The notes beneath the pieces were generated by a model. It searched no databases. It was not told where the DNA came from and saw nothing but the letters and a program-made list of their open reading frames with translations. From Enchytraeus crypticus (taxonomy: Eukaryota > Annelida > Clitellata > Enchytraeida > Enchytraeidae): a stretch of 64,000 bases of DNA. The position numbers and the translations under genes were made by a program. The stretch lies in contig CAJHZI010000548.1 of NCBI GenBank assembly GCA_905160935.1, forward strand, positions 1-64,000. The letters are read 5' to 3'. Positions 11,963 to 23,915 of the stretch are shown here, in pieces (position 1 is the stretch's first letter; each line of letters begins with the position of its first letter).

Positions 11963-14261
11963 AAGAAAGAAAGAGAGAACGCATGATACATTTAAGCAAC
12001 TAGACTTGATTATTAAATTTGCGATTGTGTGAATTTCTGAATAAATTTGCTTGAACGTTATTATAAATGTATTCATCAGATCTTGATTTTACAATAGGCT
12101 AAGAATATGGTCGAGTTCAACTTACGTTTTCGTACCATCAGAGACTGAAGTCGACCTAAAACTTGAGTGTAGAGCTAGTCTGACTCCTGCCCAATCATTC
12201 AACTGACTGCGCAACATAACATGCAATTGTAGCACTGGTGTATATAATGTTTAAATTTAAAGTTTATTAAAATACTAGATGTACCTGTGTGCAAAAATGC
12301 ACAAATCTAGAAAAAAAGGAAACTTAACTGAACCTGGATTTGTATTCAATCTCTCAAACGTAAGGCGGACGTTCCACCAAGATACCATACGATACCTATC
12401 AAGAAATCATTATTTACATATTTCTCATTTATGAAAAATGTGTTTTATTTAGGAATTGTAAATATGAGGCAACGATGAAATATTTATTACTCGCCGTAAA
12501 TTTATAGTGGATAAACGACAAAGCTGCAATTAGCGTTACTAATTGGAAATTATGAATATGAACGCAATGAGTCTTCTGGTGCTGTGAAATCCTTCTTCTA
12601 TCTCCCAGTTTTATTTTATCATCGTAACCGTATCTTTGATAGTAACCTTCAGACGGTACTAATGAAAATATGTTAGCCAAATACCCAGCAGTACATAAGT
12701 TCGCAGTAGTGAATTTGTGTTCTATGGCTAGACCTACAAATAGTTATTCTTATCAAGAGCTTCGAAAGGTAAATGAGCTTGGTCACAAAAAACTTAGAGC
12801 TTAGTTACAAAAATTAAATTTAGGCAGAGCTTCGTAACAAAACTGACACAGCTCGTAAACAGGCAAGTGTAAATACTATATAGATTGTGGTGCCTGCTAT
12901 AACTCTTGATATCTATGCTATGGTAAAATGTAAACATGTCGACGATGTTGTTAAATAGTCGTCAATTTGGTTCTCAATTAGGCAAGTTTTTTCTAATTTG
13001 CTTCTAATGTGTCATATATACTACATTTAAATGCATTTGATTAAGTTAGTGCTAAGGTTTACTAGTTACGACATTGGGTTACGACATTTTATAAGTATTA
13101 ATTCAGGCAATCTTTTATGACCTTGGATTTTGTGATTAGTTCAAATATATAATAAAATATAATCAACCATAAAATAAATAATTTGTTACTGGAGTAGACG
13201 AATTAACGATTTAAATGACGATTTAGTATTTTTAAACAATATTAACTAATTTGAATAATTTTGGTTTACAAAATCAGAAATCGCCTTTATACTAGAAACT
13301 GAATAAAGATCTGGGAACCAGAGCAAAATTTAGCCCTGGAAAATGCATAATAATTAATAGTATATAATACTAGCTCAGTATTATCTTGATGCTCGTAGTA
13401 TACACTAGAATAACTTATACTTGCACAGTGTATTTAGAGGTAAGCAATACATTTGTGTTTTTATTAAATTTCTGGTATTGATTTTATTATAGATTTTATT
13501 ATGATAAATAACTTCTTAGGGTACAACCAAATATATATACCTATCCCTGGAACAATCCTCCATATAAAAAGAGAAACAAAGAAAAAATATAGAAAGCGAT
13601 ATATAGAAAGAAATTTCATATATTATTTGAATATATGCTTAATTTTCTGAAAATGCTGAGTTTTTAGTTATATATTATATTTATTCCTGTATGGCAACTG
13701 GTAGGCTAAGGCATGTATAAAATGACTATAGAATTATTTTACATTCTGAGCATGAGTTAATTTTTAATTCAGAATAGGATTTAATATTTATTTTCTTAAA
13801 TACAATAATAAATAATTAATCAGTACATTAATAAATGTGGAGCTTGAAAAAGTTCTGGTTTTTTTAAGATTTAGTTTTGGTGCCAAGTATGTGAACAGTG
13901 ATACAGCAAAGCAGGCTAGATCTCGGAGCATGATTGGTACAAAGCTAGGATTCAAAAGATTGGTGAACTGTGCGATGTATAAACCGTTTGGATCAATCGT
14001 CACCTGTTCTAGAAGCACATTAATAAAATAGTAGGAAACGATGAGTGGCTCTGTTTAATAAATGTTATTTCGGAAAACTTAGCCATTAGAGATCTAAATC
14101 TAAAGAAATTAGTGAGACTGGAAATTCAGACATAACCCCGGTGTATTCTCTGTACCCAATGTGTAGCCAATCGATGATGATGATGGAGCTGCTACTGATT
14201 TAAAAAACTAGATACAATTATAAAAATATATTTATAAAATATATGTAAAAAAACGAATGGA
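11236..14261. other. Intergenic; no gene recognised
   Basis: AT-rich sequence between SRRM1 and the first visible NDUFV1 exon. It holds a (GA)n microsatellite at about 11926-11970 and no other feature I can name. The missing NDUFV1 start-codon exon and promoter should be here. I could not identify a mitochondrial presequence joined to a phase-1 donor. Confidence 0.5.
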
Positions 14262-14326
14262 TGAAAGTCTATTCTTATCCTGACCCTGGTTAAACTCGGA
14301 TTTAGGGGAGGATGATGATGATGATG
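14262..14326 (+). repeat. 3' end of the ~270-bp (GAT)n-tailed repeat
   Basis: This piece matches the terminal third of the family seen complete at 59188-59455 (CCCTGGTTAAACT-like core, then GATGATGATG tail). Confidence 0.8.
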
Positions 14327-14385
14327 ATATTTATAAAATATATATAAAAATATAACGTCAGTCACTCTGATTTTGCTGTTGACAG

Positions 14386-17300
14386 GTGTCCAGCAGTCGA
14401 AGGCGCTGGCGCAATGCTTTCTCTACAATCAATATGCCACAGAGGCTCCTAAACCAGCCGCACCGGCACCACCACCCCCACCCCCTCCACCTGCCAAGGT
14501 ATGGTTGGAATAATGTATGGTTGTAACGATGTGTGGTTGTTATGATGTACATATGGTTGTAATGATGTATGGTTGTAATGATGTATGGTTGTAATGAGGT
14601 ATGGTTGTAATGATGTATGGTTGTAACGATGTATGGTTGTAATGATGTATAGTTGTAACGATGTATTATTGTTATGATGTACATATGGTTGTAATGATGT
14701 ATGGTTGTAACAAGATATGGCTGTAACGAGGTATGGTTGTAGTGATGTATGGTTGTAATGATGTACGGTTGTAATGATGTATGGTTGTAACGATGTATGG
14801 TTGTAACAATGTATGGTTGTAATGATGTATGGTTGTAACGATGTATTGTTGTTATGATGTACATATGGTTGTAATGATGTATGGTTGTAACAAGATATGG
14901 CTGTAACGAGGTATGGTTGTAGTGATGTATGGTTGTAACAAGATATGGCTGTAACGAGGTATGGTTGTAGTGATGTATGGTTGTAATGATGTATGGTTGT
15001 AATGATGTATGGTTGTAATGATGTATGGTTGTTATGATGTATGGTTGTAGTGATGTGCACTTCCTCTTTGATCATTAGAACAATATAGTCGTGTTTGTAA
15101 ATATGAAATATTTGCTGATAATAAATATTAATCATATATTTTTTGTTGCTCTCACGATGCTTTAAAATCCAATTTGATGGGGTAAATTTCAGTTTTATGC
15201 ATTTTAATTATATTGTTTAATATAGTTTAGAATGTTAAAGATACAGGCAGTATTTGGCATTTGTTGTCAAAGTTCTATATATTACTTTCACAGTTGAAAC
15301 ATATTAATGCTGCCTCTATTGGACCTCTATTGTAAACATTTTGTGTTTTTGTGCATGTTGAAGTGTTATAGAAATGCTTTAAATATTGTAGTTTAAAAAA
15401 TGCAATAGTTTTCTAGTAAGTGGCTTGTTTAAACTTATTGATGAACTGCTGATTTAGGTTATAATTTATACTATATTCAGTAATGCTGTACATGGTTTGT
15501 ATAGACAAAGTTTGGAGACTTGAAAGATGAAGACAGAATTTTCACTAATCTCTATGGCAGACATGACTTCAGGCTTAAAGCTTCTATGAAGAGGGTAAAT
15601 GCACAGTTTGTTCTCTGTTTCTGAATATGATTTTTTTCTAGAAAGCAAACAACATATTTGCACATACTGTTTCTATGCAGAGTATTGAGAAGTAATACCT
15701 GAAATTGGCCGAGTGGCTAATTCTCCAAATTAACTATTTTAATGCTAGTCTTGAATCACTTGTAGAAGCGTCATAGTGTACCAGCTGAGAGCGTAACATA
15801 TTTGTTTATTAACATTTTGTTTAATTATAATATATAAAAAATAAATAATCATTTAACGTCCGTTTCCTCATGCAAGGATGATGTCAGGGACGCAAAGTGT
15901 TATCTATTCTTAAAGTGTAATCAAAAAGTGAAATTTTACTAATAATAACATAATATCTTGAAGACCAGTCTCTGTGTCTGTCTCTCTCTCTATATCTCTC
16001 TGTTTGTCTTTCTCTCTGTCTCCATCTCTATAAAATGTCTTTAGAAATGAAAATGTTGCACAATTGTCGTTTAAAGAGCTGATTTGCATTTTCTAATACA
16101 AATGATGTTGTGAATACTAATCTTTTACTTTGTAATATTGATTAGTGTTTGAAAATTTCTTTTAACTTTGTAGTATATTATGTTATATATACTGATTGCT
16201 ATAAATACTGATTTTTCACTTTATGATACTAATTGTGCTGTAATTTTTGTATGTACCTTATTGTACTAAATTACCTACGGTGTGTCCAGGTTGCTGAGGA
16301 TCAACCGTGGACTGCACATGTCGAAAAAGGCTACAAAGCACTAGGATCCAAAAAAACGTCATAACGGACAATCGTTTTTGGGAGCACCTTGGCTCCAGAA
16401 ATTGATACACAATTTTTGAAATGAATGGAAAGGAGATTATTCAAATCCCAACCCCAGTTAAACTGAGATTCAAGGGAAGACGATGATGATGATGACGACT
16501 TTATAGTACTTATACTTTTCTATAAATAAATACTTTATATAATTATATAATAATATAATTTATATAATTATATAATACTTTATATATTTATAAATTATAA
16601 ATTAATAATTTAAATTATTTAAATTATAAGTTATTTAAACTTAAATTTTATAAATACTGACTTTTTACTGATTATGTAGGGTGACTGGTACAAGACGAAG
16701 GAGATTCTGGCGAAGAGCAATGAGTGGATTCAGGGAGAGATGAAGAAGTCTGGGTTGAGGGGGCGGGGTGGGGCAGGCTTTCCCACAGGCATGAAGTGGA
16801 GCTTTATGAATAAACCAGACGACGGAAGGTCTGATTGAAGTTGATTGTCATCGCTGTTTAAATTGATCAAGTTTAGTATTTGTTGTTGATATATCAACAA
16901 CAAATACTAAAATAATAAATTTATCCGGGGGGATTGACTGATGATATGGTGTGGGACAGGGAGGACTGGAGAAAGTCTATTTGTATCCCGACCCTGGTTA
17001 AACTGGGATTTAAGGGAAGATGATGATGATGATGAGTATTTGTTGTTGATGTTCACTGAAGATCAGATTTTGTCTGAATAAAGGCTATGTTACTCTATGG
17101 TTCTCAAAAAGAGCGTAAATCGTAACGGATGGCCACATAATCCTATCAAATTCTGAGGTGAAATTGTAATTGTGTATCCTATTCTGCTCTCAGTTCTTTT
17201 GTCAAATGATGTTTCATTACTTTTTCATACATTTTTTGTAATATCTCACCTACTCTGAAGTAAACTGAAACAAAACAGGCGAGTTTACATCACGGCAGAA

Positions 17301-20260
17301 GATGTTTAACTCAGTTTTACCACCTGAATTCACACTCAGAGATGCTTGTGTTAAAAATTGAGAGTTGTGTATATCTGGAAATGGGACGAAGGTGATCATC
17401 CAGTGTGTTGTCGTTGCAGACCTCGCTACCTGGTTGTCAATGCTGATGAGGGTGAACCAGGGACATGTAAGGACAGAGACATTCTGCGTCATGATCCTCA
17501 GAAGCTTCTAGAGGGTTGTCTTATTGCTGGCAAGTCCATGGGAGCGAGGGCTGGTTTGTATGAATTATGATCTTCAAATGTATCAATAGTATAAAAAGTC
17601 TATGACAGTGGCGGCTAGTTTGTATGAATCATTCTTTTAACATATCAATATTATAACATTGCTGTGTAAAAATGTTTTTGGTGGCTCAGTTTGTGCCACA
17701 TATCTAAGTGCATAGATTTTATTGAGTTACCTGGTTAATGCTGTCAGGGTTTACTATCAGGGTTTGCTATATCAACTCTGCCAATTTTGCAGAAGAAACG
17801 AGCATACTGTTGTAGCATATCTTCACTACTGAGACATTGCTGATGTGTATTGTTGTGGCTTATCTTCACTGCTGAGACATTGCTGATGTGTACTGTTGCA
17901 GCTTATCTTCACTACTGAGACATTGCTGATGTGTACTGTTGTAGCTTATCTTCACTACTGAGACATTGCTGATGTGTACTGTTGTAGCTTATCTTCACTA
18001 CTGAGACATTGCTGATGTGTACTGTTGTAGCTTATCTTCACTACTGAGACATTGCTGATGTGTACTGTTGTAGCTTACATATACATTCGAGGAGAGTTCT
18101 ACAATGAGGCGTCTAATACTCAGCTTGCTATAAAAGAGGTAATGCTTTTTTGTTGCTACTTCATTTGCTAACTGTTTCCTCCTTAAGTCAAGATTTTAGT
18201 AAGGACTATTTGTGTGTGTGGCTTTGAAACCGGGTCTCTCAAGAAAGAAGGCCAGAGGAATTGATATCTGATGAATGTTGATCAAAAACAAGAAGAGTCT
18301 GAAAGAATATGCAAGAAGTTGTTGCTGTTTGTTAATGTTTGTTTATTTAGGAAGTATTAAAGTCCTGAAGCAATGGTTGTGTTCAGTGAATCGCTTTTTC
18401 CTATCAGTAGATATTAGGATTGTTAGATGACATAAAGTATGACTAGCTTGCCGTTATGAAAAGAAAAAAAAAAAAAATGGAGAAACCAGAAAATTTATAC
18501 TCCATCGACGTGCCATTAATGGAAAGAGAGTAATTTGAATAAAATACAAATTGGCCTCTATATTTCATTTTGACATGTGAAAGAAGATGTTTGGATATTT
18601 GTTATTTTATTTTATTTTGCTATTTTAATTAATTGGTCAGCATTTTGTTTTTGTTTATTTAGGCATATGAGGCAGGTCTTCTGGGTAAGAATGCATGCGG
18701 CTCAGGCTATGACTTTGACATTTACCTTCATCGCGGGGCAGGAGCTTATATCTGCGGAGAGGAAACGGTGAGTAGAAGCTGCTCAGAGATGAGCATGATG
18801 GAAGATTGTAAATATTTTCTAGCATATTCTTATGTATTTTTTGCAGAAATAATTTAGCGACATTTTCGTATTTATCAATTTTTGTTAACATTTTTTTATT
18901 TACAAGAATTTACATTTCAAGAGCATGGTCAAGAAGAGGTAATTTGATTACTTTATGTTCTGGTGCAGACAGTGTTTCTGAAAGCTTGCCTCTCTTTAGG
19001 CATAGATTTTGTATCGTTGTAGTCATTAAACTGTAGATATCTATTGTCATTTTACATTATTATTATAATTATCATTAGATGTCATTAATCATTATACTGT
19101 AGATATCTATTGGCTGATAATTCTTACTGATTGGTTGTATTCAGTCGCTGATTGAGTCACTGGAAGGTAAGCCAGGCAAACCTAGACTGAAGCCGCCGTT
19201 CCCCGCAGACGTTGGAGTGTTCGGTTGTCCTTCAACTGTCAACAACGTGGAGACCATTGCCGTGGCCCCGGTGAGTGATTGCTGATATGGTGCCAGGAAC
19301 GATATGTTTATTTATATAGAGAAGAATTCATCTTGATTCTATCATTGATCGACTAGGTTTTAACAAAGGCTTCAGATCTGAAGGTGATGCCAGGAAGTAG
19401 AATATTTATACAGATCGGCAGTTAGTTTCGAAGCAAGGTTGATTATTTATTTGATCAGTGTTAATGATTTAACAACGTCTAATTATAATAATGCGCAGTT
19501 GTAATGTTGTTATATCTAAGGTTACTTGTTTTATCATTACTGTTAGTAGTGGTGCCAGCAATTACTTGATAATAGACTGACTATGTATCATACATATATC
19601 CTATGTATTCGTTTGTGATATGTTTTATGTGATATGTTTTAAGAGCCAGTTAGTGCAGTTTGATTTAACACTTGAAAGTAATTTTCGTAAATGTATAAAA
19701 CATTTTGCAGACAATTATACGCAGAGGGGGCGATTGGTTTGCTGCTTTTGGACGACCCCGGAACACTGGCACAAAGGTTTGATTGAGCCTTTCGTAAAAA
19801 TGATAAATTGATAATAGTCGTAGCAATTTATCACAATAACATTCATATCACTTGGGGTAATACTCTCGCATCCACAGAATGATACTCTCGCATCCACAGA
19901 ATGATACTCTCGCATCCACAGAATGATACTCTCGCATCCACAGAATTGAGTCTGACGTTTGATGGTGACTTTTGTCTTTAATCCTGTAGGAGTTATGCTA
20001 GCTTTTAACTTTAGTCATTAAATTGTTTTGTAATTTATAGTTTTACTAATTTTGATCTTTATATTGGCATTTAGAATAATGGCGCTGCGCCGACTATGCA
20101 ATATCTTGCTTTAAGCACTATTGTCTTATTGGATCACAGATCAGATGAGCCAGGGTCTAAACGCATGGTCTAATGCAAACTACCAACTCAGTCATGCAAG
20201 CTGTACAAAATATAGAAACATATAGAATGCACTTTTTATGTAGTGTATTCGAGTTTTATA

Positions 20261-20358
<98 letters not shown>

Positions 20359-23300
20359 GTATATTATAGTAGAAATATATACTCATGTATATTGTAATGC
20401 AAGTGTATTATATTGTATTTTAGGTGTATATATTATTGCTATGCGTTGCAGCTGTTCAACATCAGCGGTCACGTGAATCACCCGTGCACTGTGGAGGAGG
20501 AGATGTCGGTGCCGCTGAGAGAGCTGATAGAGAGGCACGCTGGCGGGGTCATCGGGGGGTGGGACAACCTGCTCGCTGTCATACCTGGGGGCTCCTCAAC
20601 CCCCCTCATACCCAAGAGGTCTCCCTGCTGTTTTACTTTTCTGTTGCGCGATTAAATTAAAATGTTTTAGTACCTTTTTGGAAATTTACGAAAATACATT
20701 GTTCTGCTTGATAACACTCAAATATTTTATTATCTTTTGAATATATATGAAATTCATAGCATCTTCGTAATAAAGTTAAAATATTGTATTATCTTTTGAG
20801 CACTTATGAAATACATTGCATCTCATGCATTGTTTTATATGTTGTTTGTGGAGGTCTCTTGAAATTTTTACGAAACGTATTAGACTAGTTTTAATAAGAA
20901 CATTGTGTATTTTATGTAGTTTTATGTGTAGTGTATGTTTTTATAAAGTGTAATATGCTGTTATGTAAAATATGTGTTTTTATGTACAATGCTTATTTAT
21001 TGCGCACCATATGACTTCATACATATTTTGATTGAGCTGATTGTGTTTATGTGCAGTGTATGTGACACTGATTGTTTTATGTGCAGTGTATGTGACAGGT
21101 GCTGATTGTTTTATGTGCAGTGTATGTGACACAGTGCTGATTGTTTTATGTGCAGTGTATGTGACACTGATTGTTTATGTACAGTGTATGTGACACTGAT
21201 TGTTTTATGTGCAGTGTATGTGACACTGATTGCTTTTTTGTGCAGTGTATGTGATACTGATTGCTTTTTTGTGCAGTGTATGTGACACGGTGCTGATGGA
21301 CTTTGATGACCTGGTAGCCAAGCAGACAGCTCTGGGCACAGCCGCTGTGATAGTCATGAACAAGAGCGCAGACGTTGTTCACTGCATCGCTCGACTCATC
21401 GAGTTCTACAAGCACGAGAGCTGCGGCCAGGTATCTACAATCAATCAGTTGATTCTGAGTAATCAGCTTTCTACCAGTCTAATGTTGAATATCTTTTGCT
21501 ATATCAGATATATGTATACTATCTTTTAAATATCAGATGTTGAATAAAGTATCTTATGTTACAAGTAAGCTTAATTTCATTATGTAGTTTTTAACTGATG
21601 GAGCTCATTCTGGTATCGTTCATTGTCAACTGATTTAACGGCCATTGCGTTAACGTGATGTGACCCCTCTCGTTGTTGTTGCCATTCCGACAGTCTTAGG
21701 GTGTAACATTTGTAGTGTTCAATGCTGTCGATCAGCTTATAAATGTAGCCTTTGTTTTCTAATTTCTGAAAAATTGTCCTTATTTTGTATGGACTTCTCT
21801 AGTTTTAAAATAGGTTTGTTTATTTTGAAACTACAGTGTACTATTGCAGGAGTAAAAAAGTCAAACACGCATTATAGTGAAATGATCAACTATGTTGATA
21901 TCTATCACTTTTAATACCACATGTTTAAACCGTTAGGCATTTGAGACCATTTTCCGTATAACCAGTCCAATACTATTAATATTGAATGTGTGATGCAGAT
22001 TATACCTCAGTGTTGTGCGTGTTTATTTTGAACAGTGCACGCCGTGTCGTGAAGGTGTCGGCTGGATGAATCAAGTCATGGAGCGTTTCGGTGAGTCTAG
22101 TAGTAATTTCTGAGCGGTGTATCGATCACATAGACCTGTTTGTAGTGTGTCTGTTTCTCGGATTGTTGGGCTGATTTTCGTTTACCACAGAGTTTTATGC
22201 GCTCTAATGGTGGATCATAAACTGGTGGTGAGCCCTATCTTATGAACTCTCTTACGCACAATGCTCGACTCAACTTTTCTATTCTTGGTACTATGTGATG
22301 TAAAATAATTGCTGTTGTAGTTGTGTACTTTAATATTATCAGTATTATCAACAGCTTGTTAGTAATATTTTCTAAGTGCCAGTTTATTAAAATGTGGTGT
22401 ACGTAAAAAGCTAATGGTAAAGCAAATTTTAACGTCAGTTTCTTCACTCGAAAGCGATGCCAGTGACGGATTTGCCCAGGATTTGAACTCCACACATACT
22501 TATCCGCGATCGAATATCTTGCCGACATCGCTCCAGCCAGTATGTTGAAATATATGATGTATGCGTTAAGGGGCTTGTGCTGATACCTTGTAATATGTAA
22601 TTTGGTTTATCAGATATTTTTATATATTTTTTCTTAATACGTCAGTTGTGCAGGGATATTTTATTCTAAGTAGTTAGTTTAGTTGTGGTAGTCAATGTTT
22701 TATTATTCATCTTCTTATTCATTCAAGAATATAGGTTTAGTTATGGAAAACACTGACTGACTGTTTTCATTCAAGAATATTGTGCTGTGAGAAACAATTT
22801 GAAAACACTGATAAAAACAATGTGCTGACTGTGTGTAGTGAAGGGGAAGGCTAAAGCACAGGAGATTGACATGTTGTTTGAGATGAGCAAGCAGATTGAG
22901 GGTCACACTATCTGTGCTCTGGGTGATGGAGCGGCTTGGCCTGTCCAGGTATAACATAAAACACACGTTATAACTGATCTTACAGGTGTAACATTGTAAC
23001 TGATCATACAGGTGTAACATCAAACACTCACTATAACTGATCATACAGGTGTAACATCAAACACTCACTATAACTGATCATACAGGTGTAACATCAAACA
23101 CACACTATAACTGATCATACAGGTGTAACATCAAACACACACTATAACTGATTATACAGGTATAACAAACACACCATATAACTGATCATACAGGTGTAAC
23201 ATCAAACACACACTATAACTGATTATACAGGTATAACAAACACACCATATAACTGATAATACAGGTGTAACAGTAAACACGCGTTATAACTGATATTATA

Positions 23301-23915
23301 GGTAATTTATGTGCTGCGATTTGAATCTTGCACTACTGCTTCAGCGAGGAATAGCGTACTGCATACTTACATGAATCTCTTAACACTCATACATGTACAT
23401 ACAACGAGGATTTCTAACTATATACTGTCAGTTAGATATTGCATACCATCTGGGCCAATCATACATTGCATTTGTTATTTCTGTGTGGAGCACATTTTAA
23501 TTTACATTCTAATTACAGATTTCAGGATTTTAAAGCGTTAATAATATTTTTTCACCTTTTTCGTTTAACGGAAAGTAGTAAGGCTTGTCATATATCAGTA
23601 CTGCTGCATTCCTCAGTTAATGAAGTTTATATTCAACACTAGTGTATTTCCATTTTAAATCGGTCTGTAGACAGGTGCTAATAGAACTAATGAGATAGAA
23701 ATCGTCTGTAGACTGGTGCTAATAGAACTAATGAGATAGAAATCGTCTGTAGACTGGTGCTAATAGAACTAATGAGATAGAAATCGTCTGTAGACTGGTG
23801 CTAATAGAACTTATTCATTGTGCTTGTGCAGGGTCTCATTCGTCACTTTCGACCGCTGCTGGAGCAGAGGATGCAGGAATACGCAGAGAAGAAATCAAAG
23901 ATTCGCCGTGCATAG
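14386..23915 (+). CDS. NDUFV1: NADH dehydrogenase [ubiquinone] flavoprotein 1, mitochondrial (complex I 51 kDa subunit)
   Basis: NDUFV1 is the NADH-oxidising subunit of respiratory complex I; it holds FMN and iron-sulfur cluster N3 in the matrix arm. Exons: 14386-14498, 15505-15594, 16680-16828, 17420-17553, 18074-18138, 18663-18767, 19145-19270, 19711-19776, 20452-20618, 21277-21430, 22036-22090, 22839-22948, 23832-23915 (TAG). Phases agree at every junction, giving 471 visible residues against 464 in the human protein. Landmarks in order: a Pro-rich post-presequence linker, [31 protein letters not shown] (flavin/NADH site), [40 protein letters not shown], and the N3 ligands CGQCTPC with a fourth Cys in [13 protein letters not shown]. 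The first visible exon starts in phase 1 without a start codon, so one short upstream exon is missing. Several introns are filled by minisatellites that contain splice-site copies. Confidence 0.97.
14499..15060. repeat. 16-bp minisatellite starting at a donor site
   Basis: About 35 copies of GTATGGTTGTAATGAT and variants start with the donor GTATGGTTG of the first visible NDUFV1 intron and run for 560 bp. Because 16 is not a multiple of three, the reverse strand reads as long open frames rich in His, Tyr, Asn and Thr. I regard these as artefacts. Confidence 0.95.
16280..16497 (+). repeat. ~270-bp (GAT)n-tailed repeat
   Basis: A slightly shortened copy of the unnamed interspersed family: TGTGTCCAGGTTG start, GGCTCCAGAAATTG middle, CCCAGTTAAACTGAGATTCA near the end, and a GATGATGATGATG tail. 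It lies in an NDUFV1 intron. Confidence 0.85.
16928..17035 (+). repeat. ~270-bp repeat, 3' half
   Basis: It begins at GGATTGACTGATGATATGG, equivalent to the middle of the full copy, and ends in GATGATGATGATG. It lies in the intron after the NDUFV1 exon ending 16828. Confidence 0.8.
17813..18073. repeat. 43-bp minisatellite duplicating the next acceptor
   Basis: Six tandem copies of a 43-bp unit. Each begins CTTATCTTCACTACTGAG and ends TGTGTACTGTTGTAG. The last TTGTAG is the functional acceptor and the following exon starts CTTACATA, so every copy reproduces the acceptor and the first exon bases (CTTA). Confidence 0.95.
19858..19945. repeat. ~21-bp tandem repeat
   Basis: Four copies of ACTCTCGCATCCACAGAATGAT-like sequence lie in the intron after the NDUFV1 exon ending 19776. 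Confidence 0.9.
20258..20358. repeat. (AT)n(AC)n microsatellite
   Basis: A compound AT run followed by a short AC run, in the NDUFV1 intron before the exon at 20452. Confidence 0.95.
21052..21276. repeat. ~31-bp minisatellite duplicating the next acceptor
   Basis: About seven copies of TTTTATGTGCAGTGTATGTG followed by ACACTGATTG. The exon at 21277 begins TGTATGTGACACGG after TTTTTGTGCAG. Each upstream unit is therefore a near copy of the polypyrimidine tract, acceptor and first ~14 exon bases. The copy at 21240 is the closest decoy. Confidence 0.93.
21845..21985 (-). mobile_element. tRNA-derived SINE family A, 3' part
   Basis: It matches the 3' body of family A on the minus strand (CACGCATTATAGTGAAATGA, then TATCACTTTTAATACCACAT). 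The tRNA-like head is missing. Confidence 0.8.
22412..22555 (-). mobile_element. tRNA-derived SINE family B
   Basis: On the minus strand it carries a GGAGTTCAAATCC B-box-like site and the GAAACTGACGTTAAA tail. The other copies are at 30149-30280, 36798-36945, 48807-48965 and 59462-59590. Confidence 0.8.
22949..23300. repeat. ~37-bp minisatellite starting at a donor site
   Basis: About nine copies of ACAGGTGTAACATCAAACAC plus ACTATAACTGATCAT begin at the donor of the NDUFV1 exon that ends GTCCAG at 22948 (GTATAACATAAAACACACG). Each unit re-creates an AG/GTGTAAC or AG/GTATAAC junction like the true one. Confidence 0.92.
23663..23815. repeat. 41-bp tandem repeat
   Basis: Nearly four copies of TCTGTAGACTGGTGCTAATA plus GAACTAATGAGATAGAAATCG lie just before the last NDUFV1 exon. 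The real acceptor (TTGTGCAG, 23831) is outside the array. Confidence 0.93.

Noticed and set aside
14358..15135. Long reverse-strand open frames (168 and 228 codons) with [15 protein letters not shown] repeats
   Set aside because: They are the translation of a 16-bp intronic array; the repeated peptide simply cycles with the unit.
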